Below are positions 13,605 to 20,486 of a stretch of 20,486 bases of DNA, piece after piece. Numbering within the stretch: position 1 is the first letter of the stretch; each line of letters opens with the position of its first letter. The DNA is from Bacteroidales bacterium. Its GTDB lineage: Bacteria > Bacteroidota > Bacteroidia > Bacteroidales > Paludibacteraceae. The DNA is taken from positions 1-20,486 of the forward strand of contig CAAGDU010000021.1 in NCBI GenBank assembly GCA_900768725.1, written 5' to 3'. The position numbers and the translations under genes were made by a program. The notes beneath the pieces are model-generated. The model was given only the letters and a program-made list of their open reading frames with translations. It did not search any database and had not been told where the DNA came from.

Positions 13605-13643
13605 ATGTCGGAAGAAATAGTATTCGCACCGATAGTATCGTAA
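13605..13643 (+). other. Possible 12-codon leader ORF before era
   Basis: Within the era leader an ATG at 13605 opens MSEEIVFAPIVS and stops with TAA at 13641-13643, 48 nt before the era ATG. A small hairpin (GGTG aataa CACC) follows at about 13652-13664. Could be chance; no strong Shine-Dalgarno. Confidence 0.2.
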
Positions 13644-13691
13644 AACTCAGGTGAATAACACCAATAAGTATGTAATTAAAAAATCATTGGT

Positions 13692-14603
13692 ATGCACAAA
13701 GCAGGTTTTGTAAATATCGTTGGGAACCCCAATGTGGGCAAATCGACGCTGATGAATGCGTTGGTGGGGGAGCGTTTGTCGATTATTACATCGAAGGCGC
13801 AGACTACGCGCCATCGTATCATGGGAATCGTGAACGGCGAGGACTTTCAAATGGTCTATTCCGATACGCCGGGTGTGCTGCAACCCAATTACAAGTTGCA
13901 GGAGCAGATGCTGGAGTTCTCTCGTTCAGCATTGGTGGACGCAGATGTGTTGCTATATGTAACGGATGTGCAGGATAACCCCGACCGCAATGCGGATTTC
14001 CTCAGCAAGGTGAAGAATATGGCGGCATCTCGTGCGCGCGTGTTCCTTATTATAAATAAGATAGATTTGACTACGCAGGAGACCTTGGAACAATTGGTGG
14101 CGTTTTGGCAGAAGCAGTTGCCCGATGCGACGGTCTTCCCTATCTCTGCGCGCGAGAAGTTTGGAGTAGCGCAATTGTTTGATGCTATTCGCGATGCACT
14201 GCCGGAGTGCCCGCCGTTCTTTCCGAAAGACCAACTTACCGACAAGCCCGCGCGATTCTTCGTGGATGAGATTATTCGCGAGAAGATATTGCTCAACTAC
14301 GATAAGGAGATTCCTTACAGCGTAGAGGTGGAGGTGGAGTCTTTCCGCGATGAAGAGCCCTCGGAGCAGCACAAGAAAGGGATTATTCGCATAAGCGCGG
14401 TCATCTATGTAGAGCGCGAGAGCCAAAAAGGCATCATCATCGGAAAGGCGGGTTCTGCGCTGAAACGCGTAGGCTCACTGGCGAGGGCGGATATAGAGGA
14501 GTTCTTCCAAAAACCCGTGTTTCTGCAACTGTTTGTGAAAGTGGATAAGGACTGGCGCAGCAACCAAAGCCGTCTGAAACACTACGGGTATGATTTGAGT
14601 TAA
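13692..14603 (+). CDS. era: GTPase Era, ribosome biogenesis factor
   Basis: 303 residues, the standard length. GTPase domain: G1 GNPNVGKST (11-19), switch I SKAQTTRHRI, G3 DTPG near 58-61, G4 NKID near 121-124, G5 SAR near 148-150. The C-terminal KH domain has GIIIGKAGSALKRVG and the end DWRSNQSRLKHYGYD. Era binds the 3' end of 16S rRNA and helps mature the 30S subunit at the inner face of the membrane. The start ATG is preceded by a long leader from the promoter at 13538-13568. Downstream, 230 nt separate it from the helicase gene, which has its own promoter, so era is likely monocistronic. No oddities in the coding sequence. Confidence 0.98.
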   Translation: MHKAGFVNIVGNPNVGKSTLMNALVGERLSIITSKAQTTRHRIMGIVNGEDFQMVYSDTPGVLQPNYKLQEQMLEFSRSALVDADVLLYVTDVQDNPDRNADFLSKVKNMAASRARVFLIINKIDLTTQETLEQLVAFWQKQLPDATVFPISAREKFGVAQLFDAIRDALPECPPFFPKDQLTDKPARFFVDEIIREKILLNYDKEIPYSVEVEVESFRDEEPSEQHKKGIIRISAVIYVERESQKGIIIGKAGSALKRVGSLARADIEEFFQKPVFLQLFVKVDKDWRSNQSRLKHYGYDLS

Positions 14604-14754
14604 ATACCTATAGCTTTTTGCAACAAAATAAAGCATGTTTTTGCGAATGGCTAAATGTGTTATCGTGTTTATTTTGGACTAAATTTGTTACCAATTCCAA
14701 CCCTCTCTAATTCACAGTAACTACCCACGTTTATGGGATGTAACGACTAATTAT

Positions 14755-14799
14755 GCACTTTTTTCTTGTGTATCTCTTGTTTATACTAGAAAAAAGTGC
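14755..14799. promoter_or_regulatory. Perfect 12-bp inverted repeat bracketing the addA -33 box
   Basis: GCACTTTTTTCT (14755-14766) and AGAAAAAAGTGC (14788-14799) are exact reverse complements 21 nt apart. They enclose the TTG at 14777-14779 and end at the first base of the TACCTTTG box. Such a site is well placed for a dimeric repressor or activator of the helicase-nuclease gene. Confidence 0.6.
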
Positions 14800-14807
14800 T
14801 ACCTTTG
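14777..14807 (+). promoter_or_regulatory. Promoter of the addA-like gene
   Basis: TTG (14777-14779), 20 nt, TACCTTTG (14800-14807); the ATG follows at 14834. The rest of 14604-14754 between era and this site shows no gene. Confidence 0.8.
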
Positions 14808-14833
14808 CGGTCGGAAGTAATTGAAAATGAGAT

Positions 14834-17800
14834 ATGGCAATAGATTATCAACATCCAATGAACGTGTGCCGCGCTTCGGCGGGGACGGGGAAGACCTTCA
14901 CGCTGGCAGCCTACTATGTGGGGCTGCTCTTGAGCGGCGAGAGTTATCGCAACATCCTTGCGGTAACCTTCACTAACAAAGCCACTGCCGAGATGAAGGA
15001 GCGTATCTTAGGCTACCTCTACGGCATAGCCACCGGCACCGGCGACGAGGCGTTTTTGAAGAAAGCATTGGAGTTGAGCATGACCCACCCCGACCCTCCC
15101 TACGAGAGCACCCCAAAAATCACAGATTTTTCGGGGACCCCGCAAGGGAGGGAGTCTGTGCGGGCGCGAGCAGAGCAATGCTTCCGCGAAATGCTGCTGG
15201 ACTATGATAATGTGCAGGTTAGCACGATTGACTCCTTCTTGCAGACGCTGCTGGCGGGCATGGCGAAGATGTTGGGCAAGGCGGCAGGCTTTCGCGTTGA
15301 ACTGAACCTCAAGCAAGTGATTACCAAGGCAGTTGACCGACTGCTGACCACCGATATGAGCCCGACCTTTAGAGCAGGCGGGGACGCCTGCGCACCCGGT
15401 ATATTACAGCAGATAATGGGCGACTATTTGCAGGAGCAACTGCGTCAGGAAGGGCGTTGGGACATACGGCAGACGCTCATCAACTTAGCGTTGGACCTCT
15501 ACAACGAGCAGGTGCAGATGCTGGTGTCGGACGGCAAGGTGGAGTTGGACGAGAGGACGATAAGTGCCTACAAACGCAGCCTTGACCGCTGGGCGCAGTT
15601 GCCCGACATGCAATACTTGCAAAACATGGTAGCGCAGGCAAAGACTGCCAATGAAGCATTAGCGAAGCCGGATAAGGATGTGGGGAATGCTATCACGCGC
15701 ATAGAGCGCTCGCTGGCGGGCGATAGGACATTGAAGTCGGATGACCAATTCCGCTGGTTGACGGAGAAGAAGTTGGAGAAGACTACCGACCCGCTCTTGC
15801 TGCGTATCAACGAGCAGGCGGTGCGCTGCGGGAAGATGTACCGCGAGTGTATGCTCACGCGGTCGTGTCTGAACGATATGCGGCTGATGAAGAGCCTACT
15901 GCAAGAGATAGAGACCTGTCTGCAAGACGAGAACCGTATGCTGCTTGCTAAGACGGCAGACACCCTACGCAATGCGCTCAAAGAGGGCGATGCGGACTTC
16001 GTATTGGAGAAAGCCGGTATCCGCTACAAGCACATCATGATAGACGAGTTCCAAGATACCAGCACACTCCAGTGGCAGGTGTTTCAGCCCCTGATAGCCG
16101 ATGTGCTGGCAGGCGAAGGGCACACGCTGCTCATCGTGGGCGACATCAAGCAGAGCATCTACCGCTGGCGCAACGGCGACTGGCATATCATGGCGGAACT
16201 CGGCACGGAGCAAGACCCCTTCCAAGCCTACTACAACAAGGGCTTTGCGCCGTTGGTGAAGAACTTCCGCTCGCGGCGAAACGTGGTGCAGTTCAACCTG
16301 CAAACCATGATGCGCGTGTGCGACATCAATGAGGCGAATAGCAAGATAAAAGGGCTGTATGATGAAGGGTATAGGACCCCCTCTAACTCCCCCTACGAAG
16401 GGGGAGATAACCTCTCCGATTTCTACAATAGCAAGAACGATGGCGGCTTTGTGCGCCTGCGGGTGTATCCCAAGTGCAAAGCCACGAAGAAAGAGACGGC
16501 GACACTTGCCGAACAGACCCTGCAGACGGAGCGGGTGCAGCAAGACATACTGACGGATATGTTCGCCACCATCCGCCAACTATTGGACAAGGGCGAGCGC
16601 GCATCGGACATTATGATATTGGTGCGCAAGAACGCCGAAGCGCAGCAGGTGGTGGACTTCTACAACGCGCAGGTGGACTGGCACAACGAGGTGCGTATCG
16701 TCTCTGCCGACAGTTTCCATATCGACCAATCGCAGTCGGTGCAGATGATTATCAACGCCCTCTTGGCGACCGACCCCGCGCAGAACATCGCACTTCGCTA
16801 TGTGGACTTGCACCTGCCCGAGCATCACCCCGCGAAAGCGAACCTGCAAGAGCGGCTTGCAGCGACCAACGACTTGCCGCTCTACGAGCAGGTGCAAGCC
16901 ATCGTGCGCTTGCTGCTCTGCGATGAGCAAGGAATGTTCTTAGGCGAAGACCTCGCGTATGTCAACTGCTTCATGGATAAGTTGATGAACTATGTCGCCA
17001 CCGAGGGAGCCAACCGACAGGCTTTCTTGCAGTATTGGGCGGATATGATGCACACCGACTCCATCTCCGCGCCGGACAGCAACGCCATGCGTATCATGTC
17101 TATCCACTCCTCCAAGGGCTTGGAGAGCAAGACGCTGTTCATCCCCTTCTGCAATTGGGCGGTAGTGGATAAGAAGAATCATCCCAATCTGTGGTGCGAG
17201 GCTTGCGTGGAGCCGCAGGGCAATGTGAAGCGGCTGAAGCAAGTGCCTATCCCGTGGAAACAGGCGATGGAAGGTACGGACTACGAGGCGGCGTATCAAC
17301 AGGAGGCGGAGGCGCAACGCGTGGATAACCTCAACCTGCTCTATGTGGCGCTCACGCGCGCTGCCGACAACCTCTATCTCTACACCGACTGGCTCGTGCA
17401 GAAGAAGGAGGGGGAAGTGGACCAACATGTGGGGACGCTGCTGATGAATGCCTACGGGCTCAAGGAGGCGGCGCTGGAGGCATTTGAGAACTATTCAGAC
17501 GAGACGAAGCCTTGCTTTGCAGAATATATCTTAGGCGAGGAGCCTTACATCCACTGCCCAAAGCAGGAGCAGAAAGCGGACTTGTTCTCGTTCCGCAACG
17601 CCGCGGAAGTGCAGGCTGCCATGCAGAGCAACGATGACCAAGTGCGTTTCCGACAATCGCAGGAGTCGATGCTCTACGGCTTGTTCGGCGAGGAGAAGGC
17701 GGAGCAGATGATAGCGCATATCAATATCGGCTCGCTCTGCCACGATATACTGGCGCACATGGTAACGCGCGAAGAGCAACAGGCGGTGGTGGAGCGCTAT

Positions 17801-18142
17801 ATGCAGCGCGGCGTGATAGAGTCGGAGGTGCAACGTTGCGAGGTGGAGTCGCTGCTGAACCGCGCGTGGGAGAACCCGCAGATGTGCGAGTGGTTTGATG
17901 GTTCATGGGACCTGCTCCGCGAGCAGGCGATGATGGTGAACGGCGAGGAGAAGCGCCCCGACCGCGTGATGCTCAAAGGCGACAAGGCGATAGTGCTGGA
18001 CTATAAGTTCGGCTCTCCCAATCCGAAGTACCACAAGCAGGTGGCAGACTATATGGAGGTAATGCATCTGCTCGGCTACCGCGAAGTGGAAGGCTACCTC
18101 TGGTACGCACAAGAAGGAAAATTAGAACGCGCGAACGGATGA
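14834..18142 (+). CDS. addA: AddA/RecB-like UvrD-family helicase-nuclease
   Basis: 1102 residues. Helicase core: Walker A ASAGTGKTFTLA (14-25), Ia AVTFTNKATAEMKERI (43-58), motif II DEFQDTS (404-410), III GDIKQSIYRWRNGD (about 436), V SIHSSKGLESKTLF (about 756) and VI LYVALTRAADNLYL (about 837). The C-terminal RecB-type PD-(D/E)xK nuclease domain has GSLCHDILAH (near 968), PDRVM (about 1042) and DYKFG (1056-1060). It would form, with the gene at 18529, an AddAB-type machine that unwinds and trims double-strand-break ends for recombination in the cytoplasm. Odd: at least three palindromic DNA segments (15094-15152, 15374-15391, 16387-16406) read through in frame, giving low-complexity peptides such as TPSNSPYEGGD in regions where the protein tolerates length. 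Own promoter at 14777-14807. Confidence 0.93.
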   Translation: MAIDYQHPMNVCRASAGTGKTFTLAAYYVGLLLSGESYRNILAVTFTNKATAEMKERILGYLYGIATGTGDEAFLKKALELSMTHPDPPYESTPKITDFSGTPQGRESVRARAEQCFREMLLDYDNVQVSTIDSFLQTLLAGMAKMLGKAAGFRVELNLKQVITKAVDRLLTTDMSPTFRAGGDACAPGILQQIMGDYLQEQLRQEGRWDIRQTLINLALDLYNEQVQMLVSDGKVELDERTISAYKRSLDRWAQLPDMQYLQNMVAQAKTANEALAKPDKDVGNAITRIERSLAGDRTLKSDDQFRWLTEKKLEKTTDPLLLRINEQAVRCGKMYRECMLTRSCLNDMRLMKSLLQEIETCLQDENRMLLAKTADTLRNALKEGDADFVLEKAGIRYKHIMIDEFQDTSTLQWQVFQPLIADVLAGEGHTLLIVGDIKQSIYRWRNGDWHIMAELGTEQDPFQAYYNKGFAPLVKNFRSRRNVVQFNLQTMMRVCDINEANSKIKGLYDEGYRTPSNSPYEGGDNLSDFYNSKNDGGFVRLRVYPKCKATKKETATLAEQTLQTERVQQDILTDMFATIRQLLDKGERASDIMILVRKNAEAQQVVDFYNAQVDWHNEVRIVSADSFHIDQSQSVQMIINALLATDPAQNIALRYVDLHLPEHHPAKANLQERLAATNDLPLYEQVQAIVRLLLCDEQGMFLGEDLAYVNCFMDKLMNYVATEGANRQAFLQYWADMMHTDSISAPDSNAMRIMSIHSSKGLESKTLFIPFCNWAVVDKKNHPNLWCEACVEPQGNVKRLKQVPIPWKQAMEGTDYEAAYQQEAEAQRVDNLNLLYVALTRAADNLYLYTDWLVQKKEGEVDQHVGTLLMNAYGLKEAALEAFENYSDETKPCFAEYILGEEPYIHCPKQEQKADLFSFRNAAEVQAAMQSNDDQVRFRQSQESMLYGLFGEEKAEQMIAHINIGSLCHDILAHMVTREEQQAVVERYMQRGVIESEVQRCEVESLLNRAWENPQMCEWFDGSWDLLREQAMMVNGEEKRPDRVMLKGDKAIVLDYKFGSPNPKYHKQVADYMEVMHLLGYREVEGYLWYAQEGKLERANG
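15094..15152. repeat. Nested palindromic element inside addA
   Basis: Outer arms CCCTCCC (15094-15100) and GGGAGGG (15146-15152) enclose an inner hairpin of CCCCAAAAATC with GATTTTTCGGGG. It codes PPYESTPKITDFSGTPQGRE in frame, a proline/glycine-rich segment between helicase motif Ia and the next conserved block. The sequence style matches the GC-rich element at 18193-18461. Confidence 0.65.
15374..15391. repeat. Short palindrome inside addA
   Basis: GCAGGCG (15374-15380), loop GGGA, CGCCTGC (15385-15391), coding about AGGDAC in frame. Smaller than the others and could be chance, but its form resembles the GC-rich hairpins of this region. Confidence 0.4.
16387..16406. repeat. Palindromic insert inside addA (SPYEGG type)
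   Basis: CTCCCCCT (16387-16394), loop ACGA, AGGGGGAG (16399-16406), within a longer CCCCCTCTAACTC context from 16377. It is translated as TPSNSPYEGGD, a peptide out of character with the surrounding helicase sequence. Confidence 0.7.
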
Positions 18143-18192
18143 AGGATAAATCATGGAGGTGAGGTTTTAAAGCACCGCACCATGCCTTCCAC

Positions 18193-18461
18193 AGTCAAAG
18201 GTAACCATAACTCCCCCGCCTCTCCTATAAGGAGGGGAGGGGGTAAGGGGGCGGGAAGGAACACTCGGCATCCGTCCGCAAAAAAAAAGAAAATAAAAGA
18301 ACAAATAAAATTAGCCCACGCATAAAAAAGAAACAAATATGATAAGTCCATTATCCTTCATTCTATATCCTCGTTGCGGCTGAATGCCGAGTCCTCCTCC
18401 CGCCCCCTTACCCCCTCCCCCCTCTACGAGGGAGGCGGGGGAGTAGAAGTTACTTTCGACT
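18193..18461. repeat. Large inverted repeat element between addA and addB
   Basis: An ~87-nt left arm (18193-18279) and ~86-nt right arm (18376-18461) are imperfect reverse complements with long identical blocks (for example ACTCCCCCGCCT, GGAGGGGGTAAGGGGGCGGG and ACTCGGCAT). Each arm also folds on itself (CTCCTATAAGGAG-like; CCTCTACGAGG-like). The ~96-nt centre is A-rich and codes nothing convincing. It resembles two head-to-head copies of a dispersed palindromic repeat, or a small MITE-like element. The rest of 18143-18528 holds short ATCCT-type repeats (TTATCCTTCAT at 18351-18361; ATCCTGTGTCCTT near 18498). Confidence 0.8.
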
Positions 18462-18528
18462 CTGAAAAACTTATAGACTAAGGTAATAAGTCTTTTATCC
18501 TGTGTCCTTAATCATTAATCCAACAAAC

Positions 18529-20486
18529 ATGAACAGTTTTCTACAACAAACAGCCCAAGATATAGTGAACCACTACTCGTGGGAGGGACTACGTGATGTA
18601 ACGCTGGTATTCCCCTCGCGGCGCGCGGGGCTGGTACTGAAAAATGAGTTGAAGCAACTGCAACGGACAGCGCATCCTGCCCCTGTCTTTCTGCCCACTA
18701 TCACCACGTTGAGCGAACTCTTCGACACCCTCTCGCCGCTGCAAGAGGAGGACGAACTACGGCTGATATGCCGATTGTTTCGTATCTACAAAGAGGTTAC
18801 CGGCGAGCAGATAACGCTGGATTTGTTCTATGGCTGGGGGCGACAAATCATCTCTGACTTCAACAATATCGACAAAGCCGTACCCCAAAATGAGGTGAAG
18901 ACCTTCTTCGAGAACACCATCGCCGCGCGCGAGTTGGAGCAGGTAAAGTTAGACGAAGAGACTACTGCAAGACTAAAAGACCTGCTTCGGCAGTCCGGCG
19001 CTCACAATGATTATCATGAAGAGTCTGTGCAAGCGAAGTATGATGCCTTGTGGCGCAACCTCTACACCATCTATCTCCGCCTCAATGAACAATTGCAAAG
19101 CGAGGGAAAAGGCTACGAAGGTGCACGTATGCGAGCCGCCTTGGAGCATGTTGAAGAGAGAATAGCGGAATGTGAAAAACGGCAACTCAAGGAAGTGCGG
19201 TCTATAGGTCGCACCATTGCTGCCGAAGAAAATGGATTGTGCTATTGCTTTATCGGTTTTAACTACTTGCTTCGCGTGGAGAAGGAGTTGATGCGTTGGT
19301 TCAGAGACCACCGAAACGGACGTTTCTATTGGGATTATGTGGCGGACTTCCAAACGAATACCAAGGCGTTTGCGTTTGTGGAGCAGCATATCCGCGATTT
19401 GGGCAACGCCGCTGAACCTATGCCGTGGACGCAACCCAAACCGATAGAGGTCATCGCGACCACCACGGGCAATGCGCAGGCGCAGTATGTCGCGCCGTGG
19501 CTGCAAACACACTACACGAAGCAAGGCGAGCGGACGGCGGTGGTGATTTGCGATGAAGGGATGTTGGAGCCCGTCATCTACGCCCTGCCGGCGCTGGTTT
19601 TAAGCGGAGCAAATGAGCCCGCGCCTATCAATATCACCAAGGGTTTCCCGCTTGCCAACACCAAGGTCTATGCCCAAGTGATACAAGTGCTGGAGCAACT
19701 GACCCTGCAACAATCAACCAACAAGCCGTGCACCCATGAGGAGATATTAGCAGTATTGGATTTGCTGTTACAAACGCTTGATGAGGGGCAAAAGTCTCCC
19801 TTAAAAGGAGATTTAGAGGGTCGTGAGGGGCTTGACAATTGGCATACGCTCCTTCTTCGCGAGTCTGTCTATCAGTTGCGGTGCGCCATCAACCGTTTCC
19901 GCCAACTCGCCTCCGACCCGCTCTTGCGAGAAGCCATCACTTCTCTGCCCCTGTTGCGCAATCTGCTGGTGCATTTCCTGAGTGGTATCTCGCTGCCTTT
20001 CAACGGTGAGCCGATTACCGATATTCAGGTGATGGGTGTGCTGGAGACCCGTATGCTCGATTTTGATAATTTGCTGTTGCTCAATGTGGAAGAAGGCGTG
20101 GTGCCTCAACAGCAGGCTGACCTCTCCTTTATTCCTTATTACCTGCGCAAGTCTTACCACATGCCTACCAAGGACGAGGGGGCGACCGTCTATGCCTACA
20201 ACTTCTTCCGACTGATGGCGCTTGCGAAGCATGTTACGCTGCTGTTCAGCGAAGCCGAGACTGCTATGGGGCGCAAGAGTATGTCGCGCTTTATCATGCA
20301 GATGATGGTCAATCCCAAGCACTTCACCGTCCGCAAACGTACTTTATCGGAACAAGGAACCAAGAGTCAAGAGCCAAGACAAAATGGCACCGACCCTGAA
20401 AATTCAGAGACGGGTGTTGCGAGTCCTTTATCTTTCATCCTATGTCCTTCATCCAAAGAGACTTTCTCCCTCCCTTGTAGGGAGGG
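18529..20486 (+). CDS. AddB-like PD-(D/E)xK nuclease family protein (5' part)
   Basis: ATG at 18529, open for 652 codons to the right edge; the C-terminal nuclease domain lies outside the window. The N-terminus has the degenerate helicase-like start VTLVFPSRRAGLVLKNELK, then FLPTITTLSELFD, DLFYGWGRQIISDFNNIDKA, CFIGFNYLLRVEKELMRWF and the conserved LLLLNVEEGVVPQQQ with YYLRKSYHMPT. These are typical of the Bacteroidetes partner of the RecB-like helicase. It would complete an AddAB-like complex with the product of the preceding gene; the 386-nt gap carries a large inverted repeat. Odd: two segments look like translated repeats, QKSPLKGDLEGREG (about 19791-19830) and the last ~40 residues (EQGTKSQEPRQNG, then SPLSFILCPSSKETFSLPC) near the edge. 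Call by family resemblance; gene symbol withheld because the diagnostic nuclease domain is missing. Confidence 0.85.
   Translation, partial: MNSFLQQTAQDIVNHYSWEGLRDVTLVFPSRRAGLVLKNELKQLQRTAHPAPVFLPTITTLSELFDTLSPLQEEDELRLICRLFRIYKEVTGEQITLDLFYGWGRQIISDFNNIDKAVPQNEVKTFFENTIAARELEQVKLDEETTARLKDLLRQSGAHNDYHEESVQAKYDALWRNLYTIYLRLNEQLQSEGKGYEGARMRAALEHVEERIAECEKRQLKEVRSIGRTIAAEENGLCYCFIGFNYLLRVEKELMRWFRDHRNGRFYWDYVADFQTNTKAFAFVEQHIRDLGNAAEPMPWTQPKPIEVIATTTGNAQAQYVAPWLQTHYTKQGERTAVVICDEGMLEPVIYALPALVLSGANEPAPINITKGFPLANTKVYAQVIQVLEQLTLQQSTNKPCTHEEILAVLDLLLQTLDEGQKSPLKGDLEGREGLDNWHTLLLRESVYQLRCAINRFRQLASDPLLREAITSLPLLRNLLVHFLSGISLPFNGEPITDIQVMGVLETRMLDFDNLLLLNVEEGVVPQQQADLSFIPYYLRKSYHMPTKDEGATVYAYNFFRLMALAKHVTLLFSEAETAMGRKSMSRFIMQMMVNPKHFTVRKRTLSEQGTKSQEPRQNGTDPENSETGVASPLSFILCPSSKETFSLPCRE
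19791..19830. repeat. Palindromic repeat insert inside the addB-like gene
   Basis: The minus strand reads CCCCTCACGACCCTCTAAAT, then CTCCTTTTAAGGGAGACT, a form common as a dispersed intergenic palindrome (CTCC-TTTTAA-GGAG). Here it is translated in frame as KSPLKGDLEGREGL. Confidence 0.65.
20350..20486. repeat. Cluster of repeat-like inserts near the end of the addB-like gene
   Basis: AACCAAGAGTCAAGAGCCAA (about 20358), CTTTATCTTTCATCCTATGT (20425-20444, sister of ATCCTGTGTCCTT in the intergenic region), and CTCCCTCCCTTGTAGGGAGG at the right edge. All remain in frame through base 20486. Either a run of in-frame insertions or the point where the real gene is disrupted; the window ends before this can be decided. 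Confidence 0.5.

Noticed and set aside
18151..18351. A 66-residue minus-strand protein with a hydrophobic start
   Set aside because: It is made of the inverted repeat and its A-rich core, with no promoter or family resemblance.

Overview
The window comes from a member of Bacteroidota, most likely order Bacteroidales. Five well-placed promoters follow the Bacteroidetes rule (TTG or TTTG, about 20 nt, then TAnnTTTG). The gene content fits as well: a type IX secretion system (T9SS) Plug-domain protein (DUF5103), Omp28-like proteins with T9SS-style C-terminal tails, a DUF6029 outer-membrane protein, and a Bacteroidetes-type phage integrase with a YSLR box. I cannot name a genus from the sequence.

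Layout. 1-571 is the 3' part of a type I mannose-6-phosphate isomerase gene. 572-2909 looks like the remnant of an integrated phage or element: a spacer with strong hairpins, the first ~37 codons of what resembles a tail tape-measure gene, an intact tyrosine integrase on the minus strand, and an intergenic region packed with inverted repeats and three 11-bp-phased iterons. It abuts the 3' end of tRNA-Thr(CGT) at 2910-2982. 3135-4603 is the T9SS Plug-domain gene. 4725-6351 is a minus-strand OmpR-type regulator plus short PhoR-like histidine kinase pair. 6666-13327 is a six-gene minus-strand operon: TlpA-like thioredoxin, DUF6029 outer-membrane protein, Omp28-like CxxC lipoprotein, small secreted protein, and two 469-residue Omp28-like secreted proteins. 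It starts at a clear promoter near 13364 and ends at an 18-bp-stem terminator at 6597-6651. Divergent from it is era (13692-14603). After that come an AddA/RecB-like helicase-nuclease (14834-18142) and an AddB-like partner that runs off the window (18529-20486).

How the parts fit. The operon joins a periplasmic thiol reductase-like protein, an outer-membrane barrel-like protein with a C-terminal cysteine pair, and three secreted or lipidated CxxC proteins. At least two of its products carry LGQ...LPxGIYI..GKK tails typical of T9SS or por-type C-termini. With the Plug-domain gene close by, this suggests a cell-envelope redox module linked to type IX export; that link is inference. AddA and AddB would make a dual helicase-nuclease for double-strand-break repair.

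A second theme is small repeats. There are heptamer (CAAGTTT)n minisatellites between genes, an 18-bp tandem repeat, a taattc repeat on both sides of the DUF6029 gene, and GC-rich palindromic elements. The palindromic elements lie between addA and addB as an ~87-bp imperfect inverted repeat. Similar ones appear to have been inserted in frame inside both addA and addB, which makes this part of the window the most unusual.
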